Part shown: one piece after another, positions 11,157 through 21,269 of the stretch | How the letters are laid out: each line of letters starts with the position of its first letter | Numbering within the stretch: the first letter of the stretch is position 1 | Assembly: GCA_009739215.1 (NCBI GenBank) | Contig: VSJF01000005.1 | Span: 2,170,001-2,234,000 of the forward strand | Source: Floccularia luteovirens | Taxonomy: Eukaryota > Basidiomycota > Agaricomycetes > Agaricales > Squamanitaceae | DNA length: 64,000 nucleotides | Reading direction: 5' to 3' | Position numbers and translations under genes: made by a program | Notes under the pieces: generated by a model | The model's database searches: none | Told to the model about the DNA's origin: nothing | What the model saw: only the letters and a program-made list of their open reading frames with translations

Positions 11157-11513
11157 TGTTGCGACAGCAACAATCACATGACTGATTACATAATTGATCA
11201 TGTGATGGAGCACGTGACTGATGACGTGTCTCACACTCATATACTCTATGGCACGTGATATCCACGAACATTCTACAAGGTTCTATAACCTTCTATATGT
11301 AGTCACATGATATGTTAGTGTACCTGCGCACGGACCATTGTACAAAGCTGTACAAACAGCAATTATGTATATAAGTAGAGCTACTGGACCTTATATCCTT
11401 TGTCGAATTACATTCGTAGTAGTCAGTACTAGTACCTAAGTCTCTAAGAACTTAAGTAAGCTCTAAGGTAAGAACAGTCCCCTCTACTGTGTAAAACAGG
11501 GTGCTGCTCAACA
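11157..11513 (+). repeat. Solo LTR of copia-B family (short form)
   Basis: 357 bp, TGTTGCGACAGCAAC...CTGCTCAACA, with perfect duplication AGAGT (11152-11156 and 11514-11518). Inserted in chromovirus Gag. Nearly identical to 9403-9759 and 19434-19790. Confidence 0.92.
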
Positions 11514-11908
11514 AGAGTGATATAGAGTCGACAGGAGTTGAGAAAGGAGCAGCCTCAAGTGTGATCTCCATTGAAATCATTAGGCATCAAAGGTCACAAG
11601 AGTGTGATACTCTTTGCAACTGGTTTGAGGGTTGGAAGAGGTGGAGTAGGGACAGGAGAGTCTCGGGGAATTGTGGATAATTGGTTAAGTTGTTGTAGGA
11701 TCTCATTTAGGATGTGTTGGTGGGTTTTACTTCTCATATTGGCTTCATGGACTGTATTTTCCATAGCAAAGAGATGTTCTTCTACACTCATGGTGATGTG
11801 GGGCAATAGGCTGCTATGAGAGAGTGGCTAAAGGAGGGGTGTTGAGGTGCAAAACCTGCTAATTGGTTTGACTTAATAGCACTAGTCCTTTTGGTGAGAC
11901 TTTTCTAC

Positions 11909-12300
11909 TGTAAGGGCAACTGGGCAGTTCGCACAGTGTATGTTTCGAAGTGTCGCAACAGGCTGTGAAACAGGAAGCGTGTTGAACTGGACAGGAAATC
12001 CGAAGTTATTATATTGTAAAGTATACATATTCTATCTACTCACCTGGACAGGAAATCCAAAGAGAAAAGTCTAAGGATTTCTATCCAGGGGTGTTGCTAT
12101 ATATGTGGATAAAAATAGAAGAGATATCGAAGGAGGGTTACCATCTTAGATGGGTGGCAACCTTAGTAACTGTATCTAAATATATAACTCCTTGATAGTA
12201 AGTATGTTGAAGTTATATTGAGGGTAGTAGGAAGTAGTGTCGAGGTATTGCTGAGTGGTTTCGAAGGGTTTGAAAGGTTGAACTTGGGGTTCTCCTTACA
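11909..12300 (-). repeat. Chromovirus 5' LTR
   Basis: 392 bp, partner of 4188-4579; ends TGTAAGGGC and TCTCCTTACA on the plus strand. Gag begins about 100 bp inside it on the minus strand. Confidence 0.9.
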
Positions 12301-12537
12301 ACTATGAGTTACTATAGAATACTATGAGTTACTATGGAATACTATGGATCACTATGGGATACTATGGATACTATGAATTACTATGGAATACTATGAGTTA
12401 CTATGGGTTACTATAGGTTACTATGGAAATGATTGACATCTATGGGCCACTATGGGTTACTATGGAAAATAGCCAAAATCTATGGGTCACTATGGGTCAC
12501 TATAGATCACTACAGGTGCTATGGCTTACTATGGCTC
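12301..12537 (+). repeat. ACTATGG-type minisatellite at chromovirus/copia-A junction
   Basis: About 20 imperfect copies of a 9-11 bp unit around ACTATGGGTT or ACTATGGAAT. It begins at the first base after the chromovirus LTR and ends just before copia-A reverse transcriptase becomes readable. Units are contiguous and diverged, with no spacers. Confidence 0.85.
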
Positions 12538-12540
12538 AAG

Positions 12541-13975
12541 TCAGACTAAAACCAGGATTTGCTGATGATTGCACAGGGATTTTCACAAGTCCCCAGAGTT
12601 GACTACTTTGACATCTATGCTCCTGTTGCCAGATTGGCATCTATTCATGTAGTTCTTGCTATTGCTGCATGCCATGACATGGAACTTGATTAGATCAATA
12701 TCAAGAGAGCATATCTAAATGGTGAACTCACCAATGATGAAATTGTTTATATGTGTCAACCCCCTGGCTATTTAAAGCCATCATCCTCATCCTCAAAGCT
12801 AGTAGCCTGGCTTCAAAAAACTCTTTACAGTTTGAAGCAGAGTGGGCAGCGATAGTACTACTGATTGATCCAAATTTTAGTTGATGAGATGGTTTTTCCC
12901 CAGTGTGATGTTGATCAGGCTATGTTTTTCAAATGAAAAGGAGAGGCACTTACTGTAGTAGTAGTGCATGTGGATGACTGCACAATTGCAGCAACAACAA
13001 AAGCACTGGTGGCTAAGTTTAAGGGGGAGATTCGAAAGCATGTTGAGATCACAGATCTCAGTGAGCTACATTAGCTATTAGACATTGAGGTAAAGCAGAA
13101 TCATGAAGCATATACCCTTTCACTTTCACAATGTTTGTATATCAATGCTATCCTCTGTCAATTCAACTTTGATGATACAAAGCCGATTTTGACACCTATG
13201 GATACCCACATTCACCTTTCTACCTCCCAAGCCCTAACTTCAGCAACTGATTTTGCAATTATGTAAGATGTCCCATATCAAGAGACAATAGGATTGTTAA
13301 TGTATGCAGCACTCGCTACATGCCCTGACATTTCATTTGCTATAACTGCCCTCTCAAAATTCTCCAGCAATCCTGGAAAAGCATATTGGGATGCTGTGAA
13401 ACAAGTTTATTGTTATTTAAAAGGAATGAAAGAATTGTGATTGACTTATGGTGGAGACAAATGAGTCTTGACTAGTTATGCAGATGCTGATGGAGGAATG
13501 GCAGAGGATAGACATGCAATCTCAGGATTTGCATTTATAATTGACAGGGGAGCTGTTTCATGATTATCCAAGTGGCAGGAAATAGTGTCATTATCAATGA
13601 TAGAGAGTGAGTATATTGCAGCTACCCATGCTATCAAAGAAGTGCTCTAGATTCAAACCATACTGGCCCAGATATTTGGCATTGTTTTTGGCACAGACTC
13701 CGAGCTCTACAAACAGCCTACAAAAGGAGAGCCAAATGGCAATCAGCTTCCTACAACACTATTCTGTGACAATCAATCAGCAATTGCACTCACAAAGGAC
13801 CACCAATATCATGCATGCATGAAACATATTGATGTGCATTACCATTTTATTTGCTAGATTGTTGAACAGGGAAAAGTTCAACTGGTTTTTTGCCCAATGG
13901 ATGACATGGTGACAGATATATTAATAAAAGCTTTACCCTCTCCGAAGGTAAAGCACTTTGCCATCAAACTCAGAC
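12541..13975 (+). pseudogene. Copia-A reverse transcriptase and RNase H
   Basis: Readable as AQGFSQVPRVDYFDIYAPVA, then RAYLNGELTNDEIVYMCQPP, then VVHVDDCTIAA (active-site Y-V-D-D degenerated to H-V-D-D), MYAALATCPDISFAI, TSYADADGG and CDNQSAIALTKDHQYH, ending HIDVHYHFI and VTDILIKALPSPK, the standard order of copia RT-RNase H. About ten in-frame stops interrupt it, at codons where the family has Trp, Gln or Arg. The 3' LTR starts about 20 bp after the last coding block. Confidence 0.9.
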
Positions 13976-13996
13976 TATGCTTGGCTTGAAGGAGAG

Positions 13997-14232
13997 TGTT
14001 GAAATAGCAATTCTATACATATATTGTGTTCAATCAGCTACTAAAATGGGTTTCTCGAAATTTTATTGTATTCTCTATTATTTCATCACTTACTCCAATT
14101 GTCTCAGATATACAATGATATATAGTTTATGTACTTGCATTTTGTACACCTCAGACATTGTTCCACTCTTACAGTGCATGACTCTGAGCATTTGTTTATC
14201 AGATTGTGTGCACTTTTTATCTCAATCTTTCA
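13997..14232 (+). repeat. Copia-A 3' LTR
   Basis: Starts TGTTGAAATAGC; the right end is set at ...CAATCTTTCA because the next five bases, TCCAA, repeat the five bases left of the 5' LTR. 236 bp. Confidence 0.7.
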
Positions 14233-16650
14233 TCCAACCCCTCATCTGGAGACAGCAAATCACCCTCCACAGGTTCCTCACCATCTGATGGGACCTAGTC
14301 TCTATGTGGTGAAGCAACTGGAAAGATTACTAGTGTTTTCTTTAGCAATCCAACCAAGGTGGAAGAATTCATCAAAATATTCTTCAAGAATGGATATACT
14401 AGCATGAAAGGACTTCTTAGTTTGGCTTTGATATGTAAGACAATTTACAAGCCCATCATGAATATTATTTGGGAGAAATTGGATACTATTCTCCTTCCCC
14501 TCTTGAAAATAATACCTACTTTGACAGTTATTGGGAATTCCTATATTAGTCATTTATTTGCTTTTTACTCAAGAATTGACACACAATTAATTATATATTT
14601 TTAGGTCTTGAGTGGACTGATCATCCTGAATAACATTTTAAGATTTCAGAGCTATGCTTATTTCACCCTCTTTGAAAACTCTCTTGATCAACAAAATTTC
14701 TGGTGATTGTTAAGGCTTTATGAGTGCCTTCTGCAACACCATTCCATCTATTGCATCACTTTTGAGTAAACTCACCTTGCAGGGGCTGACCACCTTTTCT
14801 CTTGACCAACTTTAGTTTATTGGCCAATATACAAATTTATAGGCTCTGATAATTCGAAACTTTGTTGAGATTAAGAATTTTGATCTTATCTGAGATATTG
14901 GCAAGCTTCTGCACTTGAAGAAGTTCCTTTTTGAAATGAAATATTATGATATATTCTATACCAGCACTGCAATTGCAGATAGTACAATAGGCTTTGAGCA
15001 ATTGATGGATATCTCTCTCATGGTGCTATATTAAGTTTTACAAGATTTTATTCAGTATGCAGTTCCAGCTCCTCTTTTGTTAGCTTATTTAATTCCTACA
15101 ATCCAATGAGTCCCAGAATCTTTGCCACATGTAGGACTAGCCATTGGTGGTAAAAAATCTAAGTTCATCAGTTTTGGGCATGTCAGCTCTTCATATGAAA
15201 CAGCACTTCAACAGAAAACAGAAGAATGGTGTGGCTCTCTCCAGACAATGTTTGACATTTCAATGTTGTGTTCACTGTTATGATCTTATCCAGATATGTG
15301 CTATCTCTCTGGACTTTAAAATGTGTGCACAACACATTCCCTCCTCATTTACTATTTTCCCATACACATTTTGTATCTGACTTATACCTTGCTTCTTCTA
15401 ACTCATAGTGACTTGTGTAGGCTTCTAAATAACTTGTAGATACTTCTGTATGACTCTGCGTTGACTCGTAGCTTACTGAGCAATTGCGCAATAAGTTATA
15501 TTTAGAAGTAGCGTACTTGTATTTAAAGTAGCACGAAACTACAGACAAGCCTCAGCTTGATCTTAGTTTCGAGTACCTCCTAATATGAGCAATTACTCTG
15601 TTACCATTGTAACATTCTAAGTAAATCTCCCTTCCTTGTCTAGGATAGCAAGATCATTGTATATAGCGGCACGGATGACACCATACAGCCTGAAATGCCT
15701 GGCTATCCCCTCCTCTGTAACTGACCTCAGAGAGACCCTGACAGGTGGTTTGTAACCTGTGTGATAGCGTAACCTATCATCGTGCCAGGGAAATCTGACT
15801 GGCAATAACCAACTGTTCCCTAACCCAGACACCCCAATGACGAGACCAGTAAATGATGACAAATAAACCCCTAACGGTAACATTCACAATGGAGTTCATT
15901 GCACTTTCTATAGAAAGAATGATAAAGAAGAGTGGGACTGAATTAAATAGTGTATTATGAGAGGAAGATATTAATATAATGATAACATGTGTATAGTATT
16001 GGATTCTTTTTACTTGTACTGTTAAGTTACAGTTTGTCACAACTAAATGTGACGTGATGTGAGTGTAGTCACAATACTTTCTCCATATTGGATGTCTCAA
16101 CACTAACCTTCTAGCAGGAGAATACTCATTCAAGCTCCTTGTTACAGCTATGTCACCACTTCGTCCATTGCAGTTATTGGAATGCTTCACAATCTGCAAT
16201 TGGGATTTTCTTCAATCAGATGAGGATTTTCAATTGATTATCAAATTGTGACTAGAGCTTAAGAGTATAAATATTCCAAGAGGATCTAAAATCAGTCTCA
16301 ATACCCTACAGTCAATCGCAGAATCGTGTCCTCACCTCATGCATCTGGACTGTAGCCTTGATGTTATCATCATGCTAGTGCTTAATCACTCGCCTGCACT
16401 ATCACATGGACTTGAATCTTTGGTGGTTGAAAGTGACTATCTAGCTATTAAGAATCTGAAACATGTTGCCCAGTACCTCAATCTGCTCTTCCCAGATATA
16501 AGGAGTATAGGGAAACCTAGCCAGAAAGTGTTGATTGGGCAGTTGGAGTGGTTGGAGGTTTTATCCTTGATACAACTACTCCAGGAAGTGTGGAAGGATG
16601 ATGAGGCTCATAGGGCAAATATACGGAAAATTGCAAACCAGCAATGAAGA
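14233..16650 (+). pseudogene. F-box-like pseudogene body, split by a solo LTR
   Basis: Positions 14320-14560 read FSNPTKVEEFIKIFF, LLSLALICKTIYKP and LLPLLKIIPTLTVIGNSYIS, matching exon 2 of the intact F-box genes (LLPLLKILPAFKVIDGSYVS in pattern). The intron is apparently retained or lost at 14590-14620 and exon 3 follows in broken frames (DIGKLLHLKKFLFEMK near 14890). A 607-bp LTR interrupts exon 3. After it, coding traces resume at about 16150 and end with a clean frame, 16339-16647 (ESCPHLMHLDCSLDVIIML, LNLLFPDIRSIG). Many stops and indels: dead. The divergence from the 36-46 kb copies is larger than among those copies, so it is an older paralogue. Confidence 0.7.
15276..15882 (+). repeat. 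607-bp solo LTR (family S), copy 1
   Basis: Ends TGTTATGATCTTATCC and CTAACGGTAACA (TGTTA...TAACA). Perfect 5-bp duplication TTCAC at 15271-15275 and 15883-15887. An AT-rich ATTTAAAG near 15521 could be its promoter, giving plus orientation. No internal element of this family is in the window. It disrupts exon 3 of the F-box pseudogene. Confidence 0.88.
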
Positions 16651-16680
16651 ACTATTCATAACATTCTCATGACTAGTATG

Positions 16681-17043
16681 TGTTGAGCAGTACCCTGTAT
16701 TACACACAGTGGAGTGGAACTACCTTACCTTAGAGCTTACTTGTTGTGCTTACAGGCTAATACTGACTACTACCAATATAATTGGACAAGGGGCATAGTA
16801 CGAAGTACAAGGTCCTTATATACAGATTTACTGTATGTACATATTTGTAAATAGTGGTCCATGCTAGATAGTTCCATAAGTCACATGTTCCTTGTAGAAT
16901 GTTGTAGAACATCAAAGAACATGCTTAGTCATAATGCATGTGACATATAAAGCATATGATGAGTGAGTCACATGACTAGGTCATATGACATATCACGTTA
17001 CATGAATCATGTGATCCTTCATGTGATAGTTGCTGTTGCAACA
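16681..17043 (-). repeat. Solo LTR of copia-B family, minus orientation
   Basis: 363 bp, plus-strand ends TGTTGAGCAGTACC and GCTGTTGCAACA; perfect duplication GTATG at 16676-16680 and 17044-17048. It lies between the 3' ends of two convergent F-box pseudogenes. Confidence 0.9.
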
Positions 17044-17048
17044 GTATG

Positions 17049-17837
17049 ATCTCTTGTTAAGCATGTACTGATATACCAATGTACTTGTTAATTTCTGTGA
17101 TATTGAATTTTCCACAGATACCTCCCCCATTCACTGACTATAATCATATCTTCTGAACTAAAACAATAGACAACTGGAACCATGAAATAAGATAACTACT
17201 ATGTCTGTTGTATATGTGACAAGCTATTGCAAGCCGTATCTGTATGGAACTTGCTCCCACAATGACACAAACATGACTTCAGTTCAATAGCAAGTATTAC
17301 CCAAACTACTAATTAGTCATACAGAATCCTCTGCTATGGCATGTAATAGTAAATAAACATAGTGTCTGTTGGTAAGAGATCAAGGGTTCAAGTGGATCAT
17401 GTTTGTAAACTATTGACAGGCCTTTTTTTTAATTTACTTTGGGATATCCAGATAGTGTAATAACAATATTCTCTAGACACACTTGTTGGCTTGCCTGTAA
17501 GAAATCTTGGATGACATCCATTGGTGCAGTGATATTGAGTTTCCTTAAGCCTTTGAACCCAACCACACTAGATACCTCCCTCTTTGTATATTCTTTTTTC
17601 TTGACAGACTCGGCCAGCTTGAGGGTGAAGTTACTCAGGTAAGAAAGTTCTCTGATCACTTTCAAGAGACTGAAATGCTTTAACTTTAAGAACTCCACAA
17701 ATATTCAAGGTGTATAATTATCATTATATTTTGTGATAAACCTATAGAGCAAATCAGTCCTATCTGGAGCCTGGAATGGTTTACATGGGGGGTCCATGCT
17801 ACCAGAAAATGTTATGTGCTTGAGTAATGGTACAACT
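17049..17837 (-). pseudogene. F-box-like pseudogene, 3' portion (minus strand)
   Basis: Minus-strand translation gives LLKHITFSGSMDPP, the RTDLL-type motif, SYLSNFTLKLAESVKKKEYT, GLRKLNITAPMDVIQDFLQA, LENIVITLSGYPKVN and then LISYQQTLCLFTI. This is colinear with exon 3 of the F-box gene at 37148-38632 (LRKLHITAPSDVIQDLLQA, LENVAIIQSGYPPV). It ends on the right at CAACT (17833-17837), the left target-site duplication of copia-B; the gene continues at 25313. Below about 17330 the similarity fades. Confidence 0.8.
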
Positions 17838-18259
17838 TGTTGAGCAGCACCTGTCACACACAGTGATAGGAACTATCTTACCTGGGGTTCTTACTGTTGC
17901 TTAGAGGGGCTGTGCTACTAACTACTACCAAGTAATTTGGACAAGGTATATTGATGTTACTACCTTTGTTATATACATTATAGGCGTGGCTGTGTAATAC
18001 CTAATGTAGTTACCAGAGTGTACATGAAACACCTTGTGTCTACTCCAGGTAGGACATAAGTCATACACGTTCCATAACATGAGTCATACGTGTGTCCGCA
18101 GTAAGCTCTAGAATGTTCTAGACTATGTGTGTCATTACATCTTAGTCATATATACTGGTGTGACCTTATCTTATCTTATCAGATCTACAACACATGACTG
18201 ACAAGCATGTGACTAATTACATGACTACTAATCTATCACGTGGAGTTGCTGTCACAATA
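17838..18259 (-). repeat. Copia-B 3' LTR
   Basis: 422 bp, TGTTGAGCAGCACC...GCTGTCACAATA on the plus strand. It differs from the partner LTR by roughly twenty substitutions, nearly all transitions, plus a short indel near 18190. Confidence 0.92.
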
Positions 18260-18271
18260 CACCCCCTCACT
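18260..18271 (-). other. Copia-B polypurine tract
   Basis: Minus-strand sequence GTGAGGGGGTG abuts the 3' LTR. Confidence 0.55.
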
Positions 18272-18387
18272 AAGTGCAGCTATTTCAAGTGTGCTTGGTG
18301 GACTATCTAAGTGAGAAACTCAAGCTTTAGATTAGTACAGCATTTAATGAATAGTTTGCAAGATAGAGGCTTTGTGAGCATATCTGC

Positions 18388-18994
18388 TGTTATAACCTTA
18401 TCCAGATATGCGCTATCTCCCTGGACTTTAGAACGCATGCACAACACGTTCCTGCCTCATTTACTTGTTTCCCATACACGTTCTGTATTTGACTCACATT
18501 CTGCTTCTATTAACTCATAGTGACTTGTGTCTGCTTCTAAATGACTTGTAGATACTTCTGTATGACTCCACACTGACTCGTAGCTTACTGAGCAGACACG
18601 TGTTTAGCTATTATTAGAAGTAGCATACTTGTATTTAAGTAGCGCGAAACTACAGTCAAGCCTCAGCTTGATCTTAGTTTCGAGTACCTCTTAATATGAG
18701 CGATTACTCTGTTACCTCAGTGACAACTAAGTGACTCTCCCTCCCTTGTCTAGGATGGCAAGATCGTTGTAAATAACGGCACGGACGACACCGTATAGCC
18801 TGAAATGCCTGGCTGTCCCTACCTCTGTAACTGACCTCAGAGAGACTCCGACAGGTGGTTTGTAACCTGTGTGGTAGCGTAACCTACCATTGCGCTAGGG
18901 AAATCTGACTAGCAAAACCCAACCATTCTCTAACCCAGACATACCTACGACAAGACCAGTAAACGACGACATTTAAAACCCTCAAACAGTAATA
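18388..18994 (+). repeat. 607-bp solo LTR (family S), copy 2, nested in copia-B
   Basis: Same length as copy 1 and similar throughout; ends TGTTATAACCTTATCC and AAACAGTAATA. Perfect duplication TCTGC (18383-18387, 18995-18999). It separates the last RNase H residues of copia-B: removing it joins the parts around ADILTK in the minus-strand frame. Confidence 0.9.
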
Positions 18995-18999
18995 TCTGC

Positions 19000-20970
19000 A
19001 GGATTGTTAACCCCTTCAACAAAATAAACCTTGACCTTCCAGTTTTCAATACACTCTCATATATAGTGATACCGGATGTCAATATGCTTTGTGCGCCTCT
19101 CAGCGACAGGATTACTGGCTATAAAATTTGCACCTTGGTTATCCATGTAGATGGGTATTGGTTTTATGAAGGGTAAACCCATCTCATCAAAGACATTTAT
19201 CATCCACATCAGCTGGTGGCAACAATCAGAGCCTGCCATATATTCTGCTTCTGTAGAACTTAAGGCAACAGTTTTTTGTTGACGGCTTTACCATGCAACA
19301 ATGCCCTGTGCTAGCATCATGTAAAATCTTGTATGGGACTTACGGGATATTTCATCACTGGCTCAATCAGAATCTGTATATGCAAATAATCCTTCACTAG
19401 ACTTGCCTTGATAGACAATTTTATAGTCCTGGGTGTTGCGACAGCAACAATCACATGACTGATTACATAATTGATCATGTGATGGAGCACGTGACTGATG
19501 ACGTGTCTCACACTCATATGCTCTATGGCACGTGATATCCACGAACATTCTACAAGGTTCTATAACCTTCTATATGTAGTCACATGATATGTTAGTGTAC
19601 CTGTGCACGGACCATTGTACAAAGCTGTACAAACAGCAATTATGTATATAAGTAGAGCTACTGGACCTTATATCCTTTGTCGAATTACATTCGTAGTAGT
19701 CAGTACTAGTACCTAAGTCTCTAAGAACCTAAGTAAGCTCTAAGGTAAGAACAGTCCCCTCTACTGTGTAAAACAGGGTGCTGCTCAACACTGGGTACCG
19801 ACCAAGTACCTCATTATATGCTTAGCTTTATTAACATGGTCTTGCATTGGGTTTGCAGAGAAAGTGCTAAGATGGATTACGCTATATGCAATATCCAGTC
19901 GAGTTCCAATCATAAGGTATAGCAAACTCCCTATGATTTGTTGAAACTCTGAGTGCAGCTGTGGAGTACACAGACCTTCATTTGGAAGGGGCTTGTAGCC
20001 TGCTGGTAGAGGAGTATCAGCACATCATGCATTCTCCATTCCAAAATGCTGCAATACCTTTTTCAGGTAGCTTACTTGGTTGATCTTAATGGTTTGACCT
20101 TTCCACTCAATGCGCATTCCTAGGAATTCTTTAAGATCTCCCAGATTGTGACATTCCCAGCGCTTCATAAATTCCTTTTTCTTCTGGTTTATGAGTCCAG
20201 GATTAGACCCAGTCCATATTGCATCATCTACATAGACAACAGCAATGATGCAATTGCGTCGGTCTTTCAACCAATGAACAAATATGCCTGAGTCAGCATG
20301 GCATTTAGAGAAGCCCAGTTCTTTTATAGATGCCACAAGTTCATGATACCAAGAGTTAGCAGCTTGTTTTAATCCGTATAGCACTCTCTAGAGTCGTATC
20401 ACTTTCTTTTCTTGTCCTTTGACTACTAAGCCTTCAGATTGAATCATGTAGATTTCTTCTTCAAGTTTGCCATAGAGAAAGGCAGACTTGACATCCAGAC
20501 TAGTAATGATCCAATTTCTCAAAGCCACTAAGGCGAGAAGGATGCGCACCATTTCAAATCTTACAATGGGTGAGAAGATCTCCTTGAAGTCTAACCCTTC
20601 AATTTGGGAGAAACCTTTTGCTATGAGTCATGCTTTTTTATATCCATTGGACTTGACGTTAAACACCTATCTGTTTTTGACAGCTCTTCGACCTTGGGGT
20701 AGGTCTACTAAACCTGAGAATACTTTATATTTGCGGAGAGCCTCTATCTCTTCCACACATGCTATTTTTCATTTCTTTTGAGCAGCAGGATTTAACTGTG
20801 CGATGTCTTTAAATTGGATGGGAACTTTATTCACAGCTCCAGCACCTTTGGCAAGCAGATAAGCCATGAATTCTACATCCCCTTCCTGTGCCACTTCACT
20901 GACATAAATGTCATTGTTGTTGACTTCCATGTAGTCTTTAACCCATGCATTTTCATGTGCCATCTGGTTC
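19000..20970 (-). pseudogene. Copia-B reverse transcriptase and RNase H
   Basis: Minus-strand blocks: GFSQIEGLDFKEIFSPIVRF (about 20560-20620), LDVKSAFLYGKLEEEIYM, MLYGLKQAANSWYHELV (20330-20384), VVYVDDAIWTGSN with intact Y-V-D-D (about 20210-20250), GDLKEFLGMRIEW, IGSLLYLMIGTRLDIAYSV (about 19890-19940), then after the nested LTR SSTEAEYMAGSDCCHQLMW and MDNQGANFIASNPVAERRTK (19057-19280). Stops interrupt at a few sites. Domain order and spacing are normal for copia elements. Confidence 0.9.
19434..19790 (+). repeat. Solo LTR of copia-B family (short form), nested in copia-B RNase H
   Basis: 357 bp, TGTTGCGACAGCAAC...GCTGCTCAACA, perfect duplication CTGGG (19429-19433, 19791-19795). It lies in the opposite orientation to its host element, between the coding blocks YLVGTQ and DYKIVYQGK. 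Confidence 0.93.
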
Positions 20971-21269
20971 TCTCTACCAGGTTCGCTAGTGGTAGTAGGA
21001 AGAGGTGCACTTGAACTAGGTACAGGAATCTGTTCTTGGTGTTGAGTTCTACTAGGGTAGAAAGGCTTAACATTCTCTTTTCAAAAGTGATTTGAATCCT
21101 GGTTACAGATTTGCTCTGTAGATGGAACATCTTCACCAAAGATATTGCCTTCACAGCACGGCACTTTTCTCTCTCTATGTGAGCATCTTGGTTCAACAGG
21201 AGCTGGTATAGTGGTACACTCCCAAGGCACTGTTGTAGGTAGCGGCACTACTGGGGGACCTGGGTAGGA

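Larger units (their letters stand above)
9760..11806 (-). pseudogene. Chromovirus Gag, interrupted by two solo LTRs
   Basis: Starts at 11806 (MPHITMSVEEHLFAMENTV), continues after the LTR at 11157-11513 as a capsid-like helical region (FPDEQQCIHWALSFMKEGRA, TCFEQAFTIEFCP) and, after the second LTR at 10305-10678, ends with a zinc knuckle CRRCGEPEHLAQEC (C-x2-C-x4-H-x4-C) near 10060-10100. Removing the two LTRs and one copy of each duplication restores adjacency of the Gag pieces. Several stops (for example after CPRAFDI) show decay. Confidence 0.8.
4188..12300 (-). mobile_element. Chromovirus: Ty3/gypsy retrotransposon with C-terminal chromodomain
   Basis: Minus-strand element bounded by two 392-bp LTRs (4188-4579 and 11909-12300), both TGTAA...TTACA. 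In transcription order it carries Gag with CCHC knuckle, protease, reverse transcriptase, RNase H, integrase and a chromodomain, the layout of fungal Tf1/sushi-like chromoviruses. It is broken by stop codons and by four insertions (7257-8318, 9403-9759, 10305-10678, 11157-11513). It sits inside copia-A, but its two flanks (GTGAG left, ACTAT right) are not a target-site duplication. Confidence 0.9.
2381..14232 (+). mobile_element. Copia-A: decayed Ty1/copia retrotransposon, itself interrupted by a chromovirus
   Basis: Plus-strand element with LTRs at 2381-about 2623 and 13997-14232 and a matching 5-bp target-site duplication TCCAA on both outer sides (2376-2380 and 14233-14237). Left of the nested element are a Gag/protease remnant (3210-4187); right of it are reverse transcriptase and RNase H (12541-13975). 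The integrase that should lie between them is not present, and a 237-bp ACTATGG repeat stands in its place next to the chromovirus LTR. Many in-frame stops make it non-autonomous. The element lies in an F-box-like pseudogene. Confidence 0.8.

Noticed and set aside
4183..12305. Target-site duplication for the chromovirus
   Set aside because: GTGAG and ACTAT do not match, and shifting the boundary by a few bases does not help.
12301..12537. ACTATGG repeats as a CRISPR-like array
   Set aside because: Units are 9-11 bp, contiguous and diverged, with no spacers, in a eukaryotic transposon.
15276..18994. Duplicated host gene pair at 15.3 and 18.4 kb
   Set aside because: Both units are 607 bp with LTR-like ends and different perfect 5-bp duplications; they are solo LTRs.
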